A stretch of 64,000 nucleotides of DNA, from assembly GCA_050084515.1 (NCBI GenBank), contig CM114272.1, positions 17,918,001 to 17,982,000 on the forward strand, given 5' to 3'. Positions 63,229 through 64,000 of this stretch are shown one piece after another. Numbering within the stretch: the first letter of the stretch is position 1; each line of letters starts with the position of its first letter. The stretch is from Blasia pusilla (Eukaryota; Marchantiophyta; Marchantiopsida; Blasiales). A program made the position numbers and the translations under genes. The notes beneath the pieces are model-generated. The model had not been told where the DNA came from and searched no databases. It worked only from the letters and a program-made list of their open reading frames with translations.

Positions 63229-63764
63229 CTATTGATTTTGGAATATTAGAGAAAACGCGACGAGGGTGAGCCAGACAGTCAGGGCGACCCAGAAGTAGGG
63301 ATTGCGCTCCCAGCGAGGCGGATCCCACACCAGCCACTCTTCTAGATAGTCCTTTGATTTGGATTTGGGCATGGGCTTGACCCGACGAGCCCGAACCTTC
63401 TCACTATATGTTTTCTCGTTCCTGCGAGGGCAACAGGAGTTTCAGTCCACTGACTAACCATGCAATCTGGGAAACGCTGCATCAGGATGATGCTACAGAC
63501 TGAAAGTTTGAAGCTTGCGAGCATCTCGTTGTTGCACGGATCAGCAAAGCGCACAAACCTGTCGTAGTCGGGCGGGATGATTGGGATGGAGACCATCTCC
63601 TCTTTCGAGATCTTGAGCTTCGGTGCCTCGAGAATGTACCGCAGATCAGCAGCCTGGCGCTTGATTTGTTTGTTGGGGTGAGAGGCCTCCAGGCGTTTGT
63701 ACAGAGCTATGCAATCGTCATGTCGATTGTCTGCTTCATATGCCATTGCCAGCCATATCTGAAT
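63229..63764 (-). CDS. Chloroplast-lumen-common-family TPR-like protein, last two exons
   Basis: Exon 63764-63559 (IQIWLAMAYEADNRHDDC..., RQAADLRYILEAPKL, EEMVSIPII) is joined through a 137-bp GT/AG intron to the last exon 63421-63229. The last exon ends in a Trp-rich transmembrane segment (NPYFWVALTVWLTLVAFSLI) and TAG. The phase is kept across the junction. The wording of the conserved block matches plant TPR-like proteins annotated as chloroplast lumen common family; their function is poorly known. The N-terminal exons lie beyond the right edge, so transit peptide and TPR number cannot be judged. Confidence 0.8.
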
Positions 63765-64000
63765 CTGTATTCCCGATGACAGGCAAAGGTTAGCTCTTTG
63801 TGTTAGCAGCAGAATGAATGAGCGCAATCGGTGTGAGACGTTCAGTAGAGGAGCCTGAGCTTTTAACTACTGAGGAGAGCTCCCGCATGCTCGGTCGTAT
63901 ATCCACCTTTCATGCAATTAAGTTGGTTCAATAAGATGGGAACAATCAGTGAGAGTGTGTGTTGCAGATTCTTGGAACGCCAGAGAGGCAAACGATGCGA
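63765..64000 (-). other. Intron of the lumenal TPR-like gene
   Basis: An acceptor AG at 63765-63766 precedes the exon. No other exon could be recognised up to the window edge. Confidence 0.5.

Overview
The window looks like nuclear DNA of a land plant. The grounds are a plant-type intron-containing tRNA-Met(CAU), a spliced ferredoxin:thioredoxin reductase catalytic-chain gene, a spliced cystinosin gene, the end of a chloroplast-lumen TPR-type gene, and many Ty3/gypsy, Ty1/copia and Helitron remains. The richness in decayed transposons and a DNMT3-like (not DRM-permuted) methyltransferase lineage suggest a large-genome seed-free plant. That last step is inference; no species is claimed.

Host genes occupy little space. 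They are tRNA-Met at 3704-3788 (-), cystinosin at 5454-8677 (-, 8 phase-consistent coding exons, about 268 aa), the ferredoxin:thioredoxin reductase catalytic subunit at 43926-46200 (-, 6 coding exons, first one tentative), and the last two exons of a lumenal TPR-like protein at 63229-63764 (-, continuing off the window).

Almost everything else is mobile DNA. The outstanding component is a Ty3/gypsy family present in four copies: A (1-1754, 3' end only), B (18274-24983), C (17792-40537, interrupted) and D (49285-58664, minus strand). Where it can be read, the order is gag with zinc knuckles, aspartic protease, a DNMT3-like C5-cytosine methyltransferase, reverse transcriptase/RNase H, and DDE integrase ending in a PHD finger instead of a chromodomain. 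The ends are also unusual. The 5' end carries a repeat 'A' alone, while the 3' end carries B-A-B (split direct repeats). Element boundaries TGTC...GACA are supported by 4-bp target duplications (CATT for B, ACTT for D, ATAA for a solo A-B). All copies are broken by stops, frameshifts or catalytic substitutions.

Layout: 1-1754 copy A; 1874-3233 Helitron-like ends; 3704-8677 tRNA and cystinosin; 9241-13190 Helitron-like element and PIF1-like helicase remains; 13191-17791 repeat-rich non-coding DNA with two long inverted dinucleotide tracts; 17792-40537 a nested stack (old copy C, with copy B inside its 5' repeat, a conventional Ty3/gypsy element E in its leader, and a solo A-B inside E's RT); 41175-42197 solo LTR of E with a 5-bp duplication; 43926-46200 FTR gene; 47799-48664 Helitron-like ends; 48689-61310 a copia element whose leader seems to be split by copy D and which carries a solo copia LTR; 62201-62695 a tandem array; 63229 onward the lumenal TPR gene. 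The methylation/PHD retrotransposons do not appear functionally linked to the host genes; they are residents of the intergenic space.
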